This document shows positions 52,224 through 61,671 of a stretch of DNA of 64,000 nucleotides, piece after piece; within the stretch, counting starts at the first letter, position 1; each line of letters begins with the position of its first letter. This DNA is from Streptomyces zhihengii. GTDB lineage: Bacteria; Actinomycetota; Actinomycetes; Streptomycetales; Streptomycetaceae. A model generated the notes under the pieces. It saw nothing but the letters and a program-made list of their open reading frames with translations, ran no database searches and was not told the DNA's origin. The stretch is taken from assembly GCF_016919245.1 (NCBI RefSeq), contig NZ_JAFEJA010000001.1:5667501-5731500 (forward strand), read 5' to 3'. The translations under genes and the position numbers were made by a program.

Positions 52224-52425
52224 GCCCCGCTCCGGGGGCCGCCGCCGCGACGGCCCCCGGGCCACCGCCGGACACCGCCGGGGAGACCGGCCGCCGGCGC
52301 ACGCACCGGACGAACCGGGGAGCGAAAGTCTGTTTCCGTGGGGAACCGGTCACTAGGATTCCTTCGTAGATCCGTACAGGAACGCACGACGGGGGCGCTG
52401 CCCCTGAACACCAATGGAGGGACTC

Positions 52426-53001
52426 GTGGGAGTCAGCCTCAGCAAGGGCGGCAACGTCTCGCTGACCAAGGCCGCGCCGAACCTGACCGCGGTCACCGTG
52501 GGCCTGGGCTGGGACGTCCGGACCACCACCGGTACCGACTTCGACCTCGACGCCAGCGCGCTGCTGACCAACGCCGAGGGCAAGGTCGCCACCGACGGCA
52601 ACTTCGTCTTCTTCAACAACCTCAAGAGCCCCGACGGCTCCGTCGAGCACACCGGTGACAACCTCACCGGTGAGGGCGAGGGCGACGACGAGGCGATCAA
52701 GGTCAACCTGGCCGCGGTCCCCGCCGACGTCGACAAGATCGTGTTCCCGGTCTCGATCTACGAGGCCGAGAGCCGCCAGCAGTCCTTCGGCCAGGTGCGC
52801 AACGCGTTCATCCGCGTCGTCAACCAGGCCGACGGCGTCGAGCTGGCGCGGTACGACCTCAGTGAGGACGCCTCCACCGAGACCGCCATGGTCTTCGGGG
52901 AGCTCTACCGCAACGGCGCCGAGTGGAAGTTCCGCGCCATCGGCCAGGGTTACGCCTCGGGGCTGCGCGGCATCGCGCAGGACTTCGGCGTCAACGTCTG
53001 A
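52426..53001 (+). CDS. TerD-family tellurium-resistance/stress protein (1)
   Basis: The 191-residue protein is a full-length TerD. It carries the two Ca2+-binding segments of the family: [10 protein letters not shown] (about 38-47), and [15 protein letters not shown]. It ends [24 protein letters not shown]. TerD proteins are calcium-binding, membrane-associated factors of the Ter stress response. GTG 52426 has a strong GGAGGGA 6 bases upstream. It is followed by a paralogue with about 75 per cent visible identity, so the pair arose by tandem duplication. Confidence 0.95.
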   Translation: MGVSLSKGGNVSLTKAAPNLTAVTVGLGWDVRTTTGTDFDLDASALLTNAEGKVATDGNFVFFNNLKSPDGSVEHTGDNLTGEGEGDDEAIKVNLAAVPADVDKIVFPVSIYEAESRQQSFGQVRNAFIRVVNQADGVELARYDLSEDASTETAMVFGELYRNGAEWKFRAIGQGYASGLRGIAQDFGVNV

Positions 53002-53089
53002 GCCGCAGCACTCCACGTCCGGCGCCGCACGCTTCGTGCGGCGCCGGACGTGCCTCGCACAAAGACCGCACAGGGGAGGACACATCATC

Positions 53090-53665
53090 ATGGGCGTCAC
53101 GCTCGCCAAGGGAGGCAATGTCTCCCTCTCCAAGGCCGCACCCAACCTCACTCAGGTCCTCGTGGGCCTCGGCTGGGACGCACGTTCCACCACCGGAGCC
53201 GACTTCGACCTCGACGCCAGTGCCCTTCTCTGCCAGAACGGGCGCGTGCTGGGCGACGAGTGGTTCATCTTCTACAACCAGCTCGAGAGCCCCGACGGCT
53301 CGGTGAAGCACACCGGCGACAACCTCACGGGCGAGGGCGACGGCGACGACGAGTCGCTGATCGTCGACCTCCCCGCGGTGCCGGCGCACGTCGACAAGAT
53401 CGTGTTCCCCGTCTCCATCCACGAGGCGGACAACCGGGGCCAGACCTTCGGCCAGGTCAGCAACGCGTTCATCCGCGTCGTCAACCAGGCCGACGGCGTC
53501 GAACTGGCCCGCTACGACCTCAGCGAGGACGCCTCCACCGAGACCGCGATGATCTTCGGCGAGCTCTACCGGTACGGGGGCGAGTGGAAGTTCCGGGCCG
53601 TGGGGCAGGGGTACGCGTCGGGCCTGCGCGGCATCGCTCTAGACTTCGGGGTCAACGTTTCGTAA
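53090..53665 (+). CDS. TerD-family tellurium-resistance/stress protein (2)
   Basis: This second 191-residue TerD shares nearly all motifs of the first ([66 protein letters not shown]). The differences concentrate in residues 48-60 and around the Ca2+ loop. ATG 53090 has AGGGGAGGA 8 bases upstream. The 88-bp gap to the first copy contains no hairpin, so both are probably co-transcribed with the DUF475 gene 71 bases downstream. Confidence 0.95.
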   Translation: MGVTLAKGGNVSLSKAAPNLTQVLVGLGWDARSTTGADFDLDASALLCQNGRVLGDEWFIFYNQLESPDGSVKHTGDNLTGEGDGDDESLIVDLPAVPAHVDKIVFPVSIHEADNRGQTFGQVSNAFIRVVNQADGVELARYDLSEDASTETAMIFGELYRYGGEWKFRAVGQGYASGLRGIALDFGVNVS

Positions 53666-53736
53666 AGCCGCGTGCGGCGCGGGGGAGCACCTCCCTCAGG
53701 CTTCACTCGGGGGACCAATACACGATTGGGTAGCCA

Positions 53737-54876
53737 GTGGTTCTGAAAACCTTCGGCTGGTCGTTCGCCGTGACGGCGGCCGGCCTTGCTTTCGCCGCGT
53801 GGCAGTGGGGCTGGGAGGCGTTCGGGATCGTACTGATCCTGTCGATCCTGGAGATCTCGCTGTCCTTCGACAACGCGGTCGTCAACGCCGGCATCCTCAA
53901 GAAGATGAATGCCTTCTGGCAGAAGATCTTCCTGACCATCGGCATTCTGATCGCCGTCTTCGGTATGCGGCTGGTCTTCCCCGTCGTGATCGTCGCCATC
54001 AGCGCCAAGGTCGGACCGATCGAGGCCGTCCAGCTCGCCATGGACGACCCCGACCGGTACGAGGCGCTCGTCACCGACGCCCATCCGGCGATCGCCGCCT
54101 TCGGCGGCATGTTCCTGCTCATGATCTTCCTCGACTTCATCTTCGAGAAGCGCGAGCACACCTGGCTGTCCTGGATCGAGAAGCCGCTGGCCAAGCTCGG
54201 CAAGGTCGACATGCTCTCCGCCTGTGTCGCCCTGATCGCCCTGCTGCTGTCCGCGATGTACTTCGCCGTCGAGGCCCACACCAGCTCCGGCCACGCCGAC
54301 AAGACGGCCACCGTGCTGCTGGCCGGCGTCGCCGGTCTGATCACCTACCTCGTCGTCGGCGGCCTCTCCGGCTACTTCGAGGACAAGCTGGAGGAAGAGG
54401 AGGAGCGCGAGCACGAGGAGGAGGAAGAGGCCAAGCGCGAGGGCAAGCCCGTCTCCGCCGTCGGCCTGGCCGGCAAGGCCGCCTTCTTCCTCTTCCTGTA
54501 CCTCGAGGTCCTCGACGCCTCGTTCTCCTTCGACGGCGTGATCGGCGCGTTCGCCATCACCAACCACATCTTCTGGATGGCGCTCGGCCTCGGCATCGGC
54601 GCCATGTACGTCCGTTCGCTCACGGTCTACCTGGTCCGCGAGGGCACCCTCGACGACTACGTCTACCTGGAGCACGGCGCGCACTACGCGATCGGCGCCC
54701 TCGCCGGCATCCTGCTCGTCACCATCCGCTACGAGATCAACGAGTTCATCACCGGCTTCCTCGGTGTGATCCTCATCGGCGCCTCCTTCTGGTCCTCCGT
54801 GGTGCGCAACAAGCGCATCGCGGCGGCCGAGGGCGGGACATCCGGCGACAAGGCCGGAATCTCGTCAGGGGTGTGA
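53737..54876 (+). CDS. TerC-like integral membrane protein (DUF475)
   Basis: The 379-residue membrane protein has about nine helices and two inverted half-repeats with the TerC signature: LEISLSFDNAVVNAGILKKM near the start and LEVLDASFSFDGVIGAF in the second half, each with the acidic SFDN/SFDG metal-site motif. A strongly charged cytoplasmic loop (EDKLEEEEEREHEEEEEAKR) lies between. TerC-type proteins are thought to move Mn2+ or partner with TerD. It starts at GTG 53737 and is read with the TerD pair. A terminator follows. Confidence 0.9.
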   Translation: MVLKTFGWSFAVTAAGLAFAAWQWGWEAFGIVLILSILEISLSFDNAVVNAGILKKMNAFWQKIFLTIGILIAVFGMRLVFPVVIVAISAKVGPIEAVQLAMDDPDRYEALVTDAHPAIAAFGGMFLLMIFLDFIFEKREHTWLSWIEKPLAKLGKVDMLSACVALIALLLSAMYFAVEAHTSSGHADKTATVLLAGVAGLITYLVVGGLSGYFEDKLEEEEEREHEEEEEAKREGKPVSAVGLAGKAAFFLFLYLEVLDASFSFDGVIGAFAITNHIFWMALGLGIGAMYVRSLTVYLVREGTLDDYVYLEHGAHYAIGALAGILLVTIRYEINEFITGFLGVILIGASFWSSVVRNKRIAAAEGGTSGDKAGISSGV

Positions 54877-54924
54877 CCGACTTCCGGGTGTGACACCCTC
54901 CGGCCGGAGGGAACGCTCTGAACG

Positions 54925-54959
54925 GGGCGGTCGCGAGGTCATCGGCCTCGCGACCGCCC
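54925..54959. terminator. Hairpin terminator after the TerD-TerD-DUF475 operon
   Basis: A perfect 14-bp stem (GGGCGGTCGCGAGG and its complement) with a 7-base loop, 48 bases after the stop codon. Confidence 0.8.
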
Positions 54960-55007
54960 TGTGGCATGTGTGGTGGGGCACGACGGACCGATTGTGTGGG
55001 GTGGGGC

Positions 55008-55742
55008 ATGGCCATCTGGGACAACCTGTTTCGCGGCAGGGCGGCACAGTTCGACTCGGGGAGCGCGGCGACCAACTCCATCGAGCTCTCGAGGCGGCGC
55101 CCGTCCGTCTCGCTGACCAAGCAGGGCGCGGCCACCGGCAACCTGCGCGTCAACCTCTCCTGGCGGATGCGCACCTCCGACCTCGACGGCCGCTCACATC
55201 AGGGCGGTCTGCTGCGCCGTCCGTTCAACCTCTTCAAGCCCGACGTCGTCCAGGCGCACACCCAGGGCATCGTCAACGTCGACCTCGACCTGGGCTGCCT
55301 CTACGAGCTGACCGACGGCAGCAAGGGCGTCGTGCAGCCGCTCGGCGGCTTCCTCGGCAGCCTCAACGAGTCCCCCTACGTCCGCCTCAGCGGCGACGAC
55401 CGCTTCGGCGGCTCGTCCGGCGAGACGATCTACGTCAACCTCGACCACCGGGACGAGATCAAGCGCCTGCTGTTCTTCGTCTACATCTACGACCAGACCC
55501 CGGCCTTCGACCGCACCCACGCCCACTGCACGCTCTACCCCAGCAACGGCCCCCGGGTGGAGATCGAACTCGACGAACGCGCGCCGCAGGCCCGTTCCTG
55601 CGCCGTGTTCTCGGTGGAGAACGTCAAGGGCGACCTGGTGGTGCGCCGCGAGATGAAGTTCGTCTACGGCTTCCAGGCGGAACTCGACCGGCTGTACGGA
55701 TGGGGGCTCCAGTGGGGACGCGGTTACAAGAGCCGGGTGTAG
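55008..55742 (+). CDS. TerA/TerF-like tellurium-resistance protein
   Basis: The 244-residue product belongs to the TerD superfamily, more specifically the TerA type. It has a short N-terminal lead (MAIWDNLFRGR), then GNLRVNLSWRMRTSD, the LVDLDLGCLYEL-like VNVDLDLGCLYELTDG, and FVYIYDQTPAFDRTHAHCTL. The acidic Ca2+ residues of TerD are only partly kept (DLDL, but no GEGDDE loop). ATG 55008 follows the GGTGGGG stretch. It is separated from the DUF475 operon by a terminator and converges on the third TerD gene. Confidence 0.88.
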   Translation: MAIWDNLFRGRAAQFDSGSAATNSIELSRRRPSVSLTKQGAATGNLRVNLSWRMRTSDLDGRSHQGGLLRRPFNLFKPDVVQAHTQGIVNVDLDLGCLYELTDGSKGVVQPLGGFLGSLNESPYVRLSGDDRFGGSSGETIYVNLDHRDEIKRLLFFVYIYDQTPAFDRTHAHCTLYPSNGPRVEIELDERAPQARSCAVFSVENVKGDLVVRREMKFVYGFQAELDRLYGWGLQWGRGYKSRV

Positions 55743-55759
55743 GGCGCACCGCACCGGCC

Positions 55760-55792
55760 GGACGGCCGGGGCCCGCCGGGCCCCGGCCGTCC
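55760..55792. terminator. Bidirectional terminator between the TerA-like and third TerD genes
   Basis: A perfect 15-bp stem (GGACGGCCGGGGCCC and its complement) with a 3-base loop between the two convergent stop codons. Confidence 0.85.
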
Positions 55793-55798
55793 GCCGCG

Positions 55799-56602
55799 TC
55801 AGCGGCGCAGGAACTGCGGCCCCATCGGGGGCAGGCGGAAGTTCGGGTCGGGCGCGTGGGCGGCCGCCGCGGCGGGCTGCGGATAGCCGTAGCCGTGGGC
55901 CGGCGCCGGAGCCGTCTGCGGCGGGGGCGGCGCGTTGTGCGGGTAGCCGTAGGCGGGCCGGGTCACGGCCTCGTCCGGCTGGGGGTAGCCGTAGCCGGGC
56001 GCGGGCGCCGCCGGGGGAGCGGACGGCGGCTCGGGCGCCGAGGAGGGGTCCGCCGCGGCCTCCGCCTCGTCCACCGAGATGCCGAACGCCGTCGCCAGGC
56101 CCACCAGACCGGTCGGGTACCCCTGCGCCACCGCGCGGAACTTCCAGCCGTCCCCGCGGCGGTACAGCTCGCCGCAGATGATCGCCGTCTCCTCGCCCGT
56201 CTCCGGCCGCACGTCGAAGACGGCCAGCGGCTCGCCGTCGACGGAGGCGTCGTGGAGCATTATCCGCAGGTCGCGCACGTGCTGGAAGGTGCCGCCGTCC
56301 GAGGAGGCGGCGATCACGACCTGGTCGACACCGGCGTCCAGCGCCGCGAGGTCGGCCTCGACGGTGTCGGTCAGGCTCTCGCCCTCGCGCTTCTTGGGCA
56401 GCCGCCGCACCAGGCCCGAGGGGTGGCGCGGCTGGTTGTAGAAGACGAAGTCCTCGTCGGAGCGCACACGACCGCCGGGCCCGAGCAGCAGGGCCGACGC
56501 GTCGACGTCCGGCACTCCGGACCCCGGTGTCCAGCGCAGCACGGCCCGCACGGCCGTGGCGTCGAGAGGGACGTTCGAGCCCTTCATCATCGTGTGCGTC
56601 AT
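55799..56602 (-). CDS. TerD-family protein with Pro/Gly/Tyr-rich tail (3)
   Basis: Residues 1-175 form a divergent TerD domain ([76 protein letters not shown]). The second Ca2+ loop is altered: the GEGDDE of other copies reads REGESLTDT. The last 90 residues are a flexible tail with four YGYPQP/YGYPHN repeats, as in chaplin- or annexin-like sticky regions. ATG 56602 is chosen; ATG 56611 is possible. It is divergent from the aldolase gene. Confidence 0.9.
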   Translation of the reverse strand: MTHTMMKGSNVPLDATAVRAVLRWTPGSGVPDVDASALLLGPGGRVRSDEDFVFYNQPRHPSGLVRRLPKKREGESLTDTVEADLAALDAGVDQVVIAASSDGGTFQHVRDLRIMLHDASVDGEPLAVFDVRPETGEETAIICGELYRRGDGWKFRAVAQGYPTGLVGLATAFGISVDEAEAAADPSSAPEPPSAPPAAPAPGYGYPQPDEAVTRPAYGYPHNAPPPPQTAPAPAHGYGYPQPAAAAAHAPDPNFRLPPMGPQFLRR

Positions 56603-56812
56603 GCTCGTCATCCTGCCTGTCCGAGCACCCCCGGGACAACGCGGGGGCGGCTCCGGGCCGCCGGGAGCCACGATCGGCGCACCCCGCGTTGCGGGGAGGA
56701 AAGGGGCGGGTTACCTGAATGTCATGCAGGCGGGGAACTGTGGACACCTCGCCTTACGTACTATTACCGGCCACATGTCGTCAGGGCCGCCGAGGCAGTA
56801 CGGGGTATTCAT

Positions 56813-57979
56813 ATGCGTCATTTCGGGCACGTCCCGCCCGCGGTCCGGGAGCGGCTCTTCCACCGGCAGCCGGCCGAATTCGGTGCGGAATCGCCCGCCC
56901 GGATGCTCGCCGCCGCCCTCGGCGCCACGCTCTACAGCCCGGCCACCCGGCCGCGGCTCGCGGACGACGTGATCAAGCAGACCGGGCGCGGCGTGGTGTC
57001 CATGGTGCTGTGCCTGGAGGATTCCATCGACGACGCCGACGTGGAGGCCGCCGAGGCCAACCTCGTCCGGCAGTTCGCCGACCTCGCCGGGCGGGGCGCG
57101 GAGCTGCCCCTGCTCTTCGTCCGCGTCCGCCGCCCCGAGCAGATTCCCGACCTCGTCCGGCGCATGGGCCCCGCCGGGCGACTGCTGTCCGGATTCGTAC
57201 TCCCCAAGTTCACCGAGGAGCGGGGCGTCCCCTTCCTGGAGGCGCTCACCACCGCCGAGGCCGAGAGCGGGCGGCGCCTCTTCGCGATGCCCGTGCTGGA
57301 GTCCCCCGAACTGCTCTACCTGGAGACCCGGGCCGACACCCTGACCGGCATCGCCCACACCGTCGACAAGTACCGCGACCGGGTCCTCGCCCTGCGGCTC
57401 GGCGTCACCGACTTCTGCTCGGCCTACGGACTGCGGCGCTCGCCCGACATGACCGCCTACGACGTCCGCATCGTCACCTCCGTCATCGCCGACGTCGTCA
57501 ACGTCCTCGGCCGCTCCGACGGCACCGGCTTCACCATCACCGGCCCGGTCTGGGAGTACTTCCCCACCGCCCAGGAGCGCATGTTCAAGCCGCAGCTCCG
57601 CCGCAGCCCCTTCCTGGAGGGAAGCGCCGAGGACCTGCGCACCACGCTCATCGAGCACGACATGGACGGACTGCTGCGCGAGATCGAGCTGGACCGCGCC
57701 AACGGCCTCCTCGGCAAGACCTGCATCCACCCCTCCCACGTCGCCCCGGTGCACGCGCTCTCCGTGGTCAGCCACGAGGAGTACAGCGACGCCCGCGACA
57801 TCCTGCGCCCCGAACGGGACGGCGGCGGGGTGCTGCGCTCGGCGTACACGAACAAGATGAACGAGGTGAAGCCGCACCGCGCCTGGGCGGAACGCACCCT
57901 CCAGCGCGCCGAGGCCTTCGGCGTCGCCGCCGAGGACGTGGGCTTCGTGGACCTGCTGGCGGCGGGGGTCGCCGGCTGA
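56813..57979 (+). CDS. HpcH/HpaI (citrate-lyase-like) aldolase of the Ter module
   Basis: The 388-residue protein has the phosphoenolpyruvate/pyruvate TIM-barrel aldolase pattern: MVLCLEDSIDDADVEAAE, the acidic metal ligand in PVLESPELLYLE and LRLGVTDFCSAYG, and GKTCIHPSHV. In Ter-associated gene sets this aldolase is found with phosphoribosyltransferases and a HAD phosphatase, and a role in making a nucleoside-like metabolite has been proposed (Anantharaman, Iyer and Aravind). It starts at ATG 56813, and its stop overlaps the next gene (TGATG), so they are coupled. Confidence 0.88.
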   Translation: MRHFGHVPPAVRERLFHRQPAEFGAESPARMLAAALGATLYSPATRPRLADDVIKQTGRGVVSMVLCLEDSIDDADVEAAEANLVRQFADLAGRGAELPLLFVRVRRPEQIPDLVRRMGPAGRLLSGFVLPKFTEERGVPFLEALTTAEAESGRRLFAMPVLESPELLYLETRADTLTGIAHTVDKYRDRVLALRLGVTDFCSAYGLRRSPDMTAYDVRIVTSVIADVVNVLGRSDGTGFTITGPVWEYFPTAQERMFKPQLRRSPFLEGSAEDLRTTLIEHDMDGLLREIELDRANGLLGKTCIHPSHVAPVHALSVVSHEEYSDARDILRPERDGGGVLRSAYTNKMNEVKPHRAWAERTLQRAEAFGVAAEDVGFVDLLAAGVAG

Positions 57980-60663
57980 TGAGAGAGGGCGACAACGTGG
58001 TGTGGTCGGGAAGCTGGGTGGCCGAACGGCTCGGAGTCGGGCTGGACGGCGACGAACGCCTCCCCGAACTGCTGGGCCTCGCCCTGCGGCGCAACCCGAA
58101 GCGGGCCCATCTGCTCGTGTCGAACGTCCTCGGCAAGCATGTGCCGCAGAGCCCGGGACTGGTCTGGCGGACGGGCCACGACCTGGGCGTACGGGTGCGC
58201 GGCCTGCTCGGCGCCGAGGAGGCCGCCCGCGCCGTCGTCCTCGGCTACGCGGAGACCGCGACCGGCCTCGGCCACGCCGTCGCCGACGGCGTCGGCCTCG
58301 CCCCCTACCTGCACTCCACCCGCCGCCCCGTGGACGGCGTCCCGCAGGCGGGCGGCTTCGAGGAGTCCCACTCCCACGCCACCAGCCATCTGCTGCTGCC
58401 CGAGGACCCGCTGCTGCTCGCCGGCGACGGCCCGCTCGTCCTCGTGGACGACGAGTTCTCCACCGGCAACACCGTCCTCAACACCATCCGCGACCTGCAC
58501 GAACGCCACCCGCGCCGGCGCTATGTGATCGTCGCCCTCGTCGACATGCGCGGCGGGCGCGACCGGGAGCGCTTCGACGCCTTCGCCACCGCGATCGGCG
58601 CCCGCGTCGACCTGGTGGCCACCGCCACCGGCACCGTCCGGCTCCCGGACGGCGTCCTGGCCAGGGGCCAGGCACTCGTCGCCGAGCAGGAACGGGAGCA
58701 GGAGCGCGAGCGGGCGCAGGGGCTCGCCCAGGGCCGCGGCGCGGAGCCCGTGGCCGAGCGCGCCGCCCGCGCCACCCGGTCCCGCATCGACCTGAGCTGG
58801 CCCGACGGCCTGCCCGACGGCGGCCGCCACGGCTTCACCCCCGGTCACCGGGCGGGCCTCGAAGCCGCCCTGCCCGCCATGGCGGACACCCTGGCCGCCG
58901 CCCTCGGCCCCGCCCGCCGCGTCCTCGTCCTCGGCTTCGAGGAGCTGATGTACGCCCCGCTGCGCCTCGCGGCCGCGCTGGAGGACACCGGAGCCGTCCC
59001 CGAGGTGCGCTACTCCACCACCACCCGCTCGCCCGTCCTCGCCGTCGACGACCCCGGCTACGCGATACGCAGCCGGCTGGTCTTCCCGGCCCACGACGAC
59101 CCCGCCGACGGCCCCGGCGAGCGCTACGCCTACAACGTCGCGGGCGGCGGCTTCGACGCCGTGGTCGCCGTCGTCGACTCCGCGGCCGACACCCCCGCGC
59201 TCCACGCCCCCGACGGCCTGCTGGCCCAGCTCGCCGGGCACACCCCGCACGTCGTGCTGGCCGTGGTCCCGTCGTACGTACCGGCCGCCGCCACGCAGCC
59301 GCTGCCCACCGCCGTGCAGCCGCTTTCCGCCGCCACGCAGCCGCTTTCCGCCGCTGCACCGTCACCGGCCGCGGCGCAGCCACCGTTCGCCGCCGTGCAG
59401 CCGCCGTCCGCCGCCGCGCGGACACCGCTCGCCGCCGCGCGGCCGGCGGCCGCCGCACCGTCACCGACCGCCCATGAAAGGGCCTCCATGCTTGCCGAGC
59501 CGCTCCGCGGACCCGACTTCTCGTCCTACGCGCCCGACGAGGTCGGCTGGCTCCTCCAGGACCTCTCGGACACCGAACTGGAGGCGCCCACCGAGGAGCG
59601 CGAGGAGGCGATACAGAGCGGCGGCGCCCACTACGCCGAGTCCCTGCCGGTCGAGTACCAGCCCAGCGAGCAGTACCAGCAGCTCTTCAAGGCCGCCCTG
59701 GAGACCTCGGCCGCCCGGATCGCCCGCGCCGTCGGCACCGTCACCGAGACCGTGCTCGCCGAGGTCCCCCGGCGCCCGCGGCCCGGCGGGCGCACCGGCG
59801 GCTCCCGCCCCGTCCTGGTCTCCCTCGCCCGCGCCGGCACACCCGTCGGCATCCTGATGCGCCGCTGGGCCCTCGCCCGCCACGGCATCGACCTGCCGCA
59901 CTACGCCGTCTCCATCGTGCGCGGCCGCGGCATCGACGCCAACGCCCTGCGCTGGCTCGCCGCCCACCACGACCCGGCCGACGTCGTCTTCGTCGACGGC
60001 TGGACGGGCAAGGGCGCCATCACCCGCGAACTCGCCGAAGCCCTGCGGGACTTCGACGGCTTCGACCCGGAGATCGCGGTCCTCGCCGACCCCGGCGGCT
60101 GTGTGCGCACCTACGGCACCCGGGAGGACTTCCTCATCCCCTCCGCCTGCCTCAACTCCACCGTCTCCGGCCTGATATCCCGCACCGTCCTGCGCGCCGA
60201 CCTCGTCGGGCCCGACGACTTCCACGGCGCCAAGTTCTACCGCGAGCTCGTCGGCTCCGACGTCTCCGGCCACTTCCTGGACACCGTCGCCGACCGCTTC
60301 GACGAGGTCGCGGACGCCGTCGCCGGCGACGCCGCGGCCCTGCTCGCCGCCCCCGACCGGGCGCCCACCTGGGAGGGCTGGGCCGCCGTCGAGCGCATCA
60401 GCGAGGAGTACGGCATCCACGACGTCAACCTCGTCAAGCCCGGCGTCGGCGAGACCACCCGCGTGCTGCTGCGCCGCGTCCCCTGGAAGATCCTCGCCCA
60501 GCGCGGCGCGGGCGCCGACCTCGACCACGTGCGGCTGCTCGCCGAACAGAGAGGGGTGCCCGTCGAGGAGGTCGACGGACTCCCATACACCTGTGTGGGG
60601 CTGATCCACCCCAAGTACACCCGGGGCGCCACCGGCGCCGACGGCAAGGCGGTGTCGGCATGA
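57979..60663 (+). CDS. Fused phosphoribosyltransferase pair: PRTase_2-TRSP joined to PRTase_1/StiP-PELOTA
   Basis: One 894-residue frame contains two enzymes. Residues 1-430 are a phosphoribosyltransferase (PRPP loop LVLVDDEFSTGNTVLNTI near 152-169) with a C-terminal TRSP domain (VLVLGFEELMYAPLRLAAAL). Residues about 504-894 are a second one (SLARAGTPVGILMRRW, PRPP loop VVFVDGWTGKGAITREL near 669-685) with a PELOTA RNA-binding end; databases call it StiP. The joint (434-503) is an Ala/Pro/Gln linker. Elsewhere these are separate genes. ATG 57979 or GTG 57997 (better AGAGAGG spacing) starts it; an internal ATG at 59488 with AAAGGG upstream could give the second enzyme alone. Confidence 0.85.
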   Translation: MREGDNVVWSGSWVAERLGVGLDGDERLPELLGLALRRNPKRAHLLVSNVLGKHVPQSPGLVWRTGHDLGVRVRGLLGAEEAARAVVLGYAETATGLGHAVADGVGLAPYLHSTRRPVDGVPQAGGFEESHSHATSHLLLPEDPLLLAGDGPLVLVDDEFSTGNTVLNTIRDLHERHPRRRYVIVALVDMRGGRDRERFDAFATAIGARVDLVATATGTVRLPDGVLARGQALVAEQEREQERERAQGLAQGRGAEPVAERAARATRSRIDLSWPDGLPDGGRHGFTPGHRAGLEAALPAMADTLAAALGPARRVLVLGFEELMYAPLRLAAALEDTGAVPEVRYSTTTRSPVLAVDDPGYAIRSRLVFPAHDDPADGPGERYAYNVAGGGFDAVVAVVDSAADTPALHAPDGLLAQLAGHTPHVVLAVVPSYVPAAATQPLPTAVQPLSAATQPLSAAAPSPAAAQPPFAAVQPPSAAARTPLAAARPAAAAPSPTAHERASMLAEPLRGPDFSSYAPDEVGWLLQDLSDTELEAPTEEREEAIQSGGAHYAESLPVEYQPSEQYQQLFKAALETSAARIARAVGTVTETVLAEVPRRPRPGGRTGGSRPVLVSLARAGTPVGILMRRWALARHGIDLPHYAVSIVRGRGIDANALRWLAAHHDPADVVFVDGWTGKGAITRELAEALRDFDGFDPEIAVLADPGGCVRTYGTREDFLIPSACLNSTVSGLISRTVLRADLVGPDDFHGAKFYRELVGSDVSGHFLDTVADRFDEVADAVAGDAAALLAAPDRAPTWEGWAAVERISEEYGIHDVNLVKPGVGETTRVLLRRVPWKILAQRGAGADLDHVRLLAEQRGVPVEEVDGLPYTCVGLIHPKYTRGATGADGKAVSA
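59287..59454 (+). repeat. Eight in-frame 21-bp units forming the linker of the fused enzyme
   Basis: Units of seven codons begin at 59287, 59308, 59329, 59350, 59371, 59392, 59413 and 59434; the first ones encode AATQPLP, TAVQPLS and AATQPLS, and later ones are degenerate. All keep the reading frame, so the array is probably translated. Confidence 0.75.
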
Positions 60664-61478
60664 GCGTCCTCGTCGCCAGCGACCTCGACCGTACGCTGAT
60701 CTACTCCAACGCCGCCCTCGCGCTCACCATGCCGGACGCGGACGCCCCCCGGCTGCTGTGCGTCGAGGTCCACGAGCACAAGCCCCTGTCGTACATGACG
60801 GAGACCGCCGCCGGCATCCTCACCCGGCTCACCGAGGACGCCGTCTTCGTCCCCACCACGACCCGCACCCGCAAGCAGTACCAGCGCATCAGCCTGCCCG
60901 GCCGCCCGCCCCGGTACGTGATCTGCGCCAACGGCGGCCATCTGCTCGTCGACGGCGTCAGCGACCGCGACTGGCGCCAGTCCGTCGCCACCCGCCTCGA
61001 CGACGAGTGCGCGCCCCTCGCCGAGATCCGCGCCCATCTCGCGGTCGCCGCCGATCCCGCCTGGATGCGCAAGGAACGCGTCGCGGAGGACCTCTTCGCC
61101 TACCTCGTCGTCGAGCGGCCGCTGCTGCCCGAGGGCTGGGTCAAGGAGCTCGCCGCCTGGGCCGGGGAGCGCGGCTGGTCCGTCTCCCTCCAGGGCCGCA
61201 AGATCTACGTGGTGCCGAAGCCGCTGACCAAGAGCGCCGCGGTCCGCGAGGTCGCCCGCCGCACCGGGGCCCGGCTGACGCTCGCCGCCGGCGACTCCCT
61301 CCTCGACGCGGACCTGCTGCTCGCCGCCGACCTCGGCTGGCAGCCCGGCCACGGCGAACTCACCGACGCCGGCTGGAGCGCCCCGCACGTGGAGGCCCTC
61401 CACCACCAGGGCGTGGCCGCGGGCGAGGAGATCCTGCGCCGCTTCACCGCCCACGCGACGGGCGAGCCGAACGCCTGA
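60660..61478 (+). CDS. HAD-superfamily phosphatase of the Ter module
   Basis: The 272-residue enzyme has HAD motif I SDLDRTL (Asp8, Asp10), Thr in PTTTRTRKQY, Lys in VPKPLTKSAA and motif IV AGDSLLDADLLL. It is a Cof-type cytosolic phosphatase. The ATGA overlap with the fused phosphoribosyltransferase gene shows co-translation. In the Ter-associated pathway it would remove the phosphate from the nucleotide-like product. The order aldolase, PRTases, HAD agrees with published Ter modules. Confidence 0.92.
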   Translation: MSVLVASDLDRTLIYSNAALALTMPDADAPRLLCVEVHEHKPLSYMTETAAGILTRLTEDAVFVPTTTRTRKQYQRISLPGRPPRYVICANGGHLLVDGVSDRDWRQSVATRLDDECAPLAEIRAHLAVAADPAWMRKERVAEDLFAYLVVERPLLPEGWVKELAAWAGERGWSVSLQGRKIYVVPKPLTKSAAVREVARRTGARLTLAAGDSLLDADLLLAADLGWQPGHGELTDAGWSAPHVEALHHQGVAAGEEILRRFTAHATGEPNA

Positions 61479-61515
61479 GCGCCTGAGCACCTGAGCGCCT
61501 CGGCGCCTGAGCCGT
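61471..61515. repeat. Short tandem repeat after the HAD gene
   Basis: GCCTGAGC or a one-base variant occurs four or five times with a period of about 10-11 bases and gives repeated TGA stops in more than one frame just behind the HAD gene. Confidence 0.6.
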
Positions 61516-61520
61516 CGCAG

Positions 61521-61565
61521 CCGAGCGGCCCCGGCCCGGATTCTCTCCGGGCCGGGGCCGCTCGG
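61521..61565. terminator. Hairpin terminator of the Ter biosynthetic operon
   Basis: A perfect 20-bp stem (left 61521-61540, right 61546-61565) with a TTCTC loop, 43 bases after the HAD stop codon. Confidence 0.9.
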
Positions 61566-61632
61566 TGTCTCGATCTGCCGGGCCGGGGCGGGATCTCGCC
61601 GCGCCGCTCGGTGTCTCGATCTGCCGGGCCGG
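61560..61632. repeat. Duplicated 27-bp sequence after the terminator
   Basis: 61560-61586 and 61606-61632 are identical (GCTCGGTGTCTCG, ATCTGCCGGGCCGG) with an offset of 46; the following GATCTCGCCG is also shared. It fills the gap up to the DedA stop codon and contains no gene. Confidence 0.7.
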
Positions 61633-61671
61633 ATCTCGCCGGGCCGGGCCGCTGGGGGCGGGGGCGCGAGC

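Noticed and set aside
53566..54684. Acidic 372-codon minus-strand frame opposite the DUF475 gene
   Set aside because: Antisense shadow; the Glu/Asp/Gly-rich pattern is typical of reading high-G+C genes backwards, while the sense strand encodes membrane helices.
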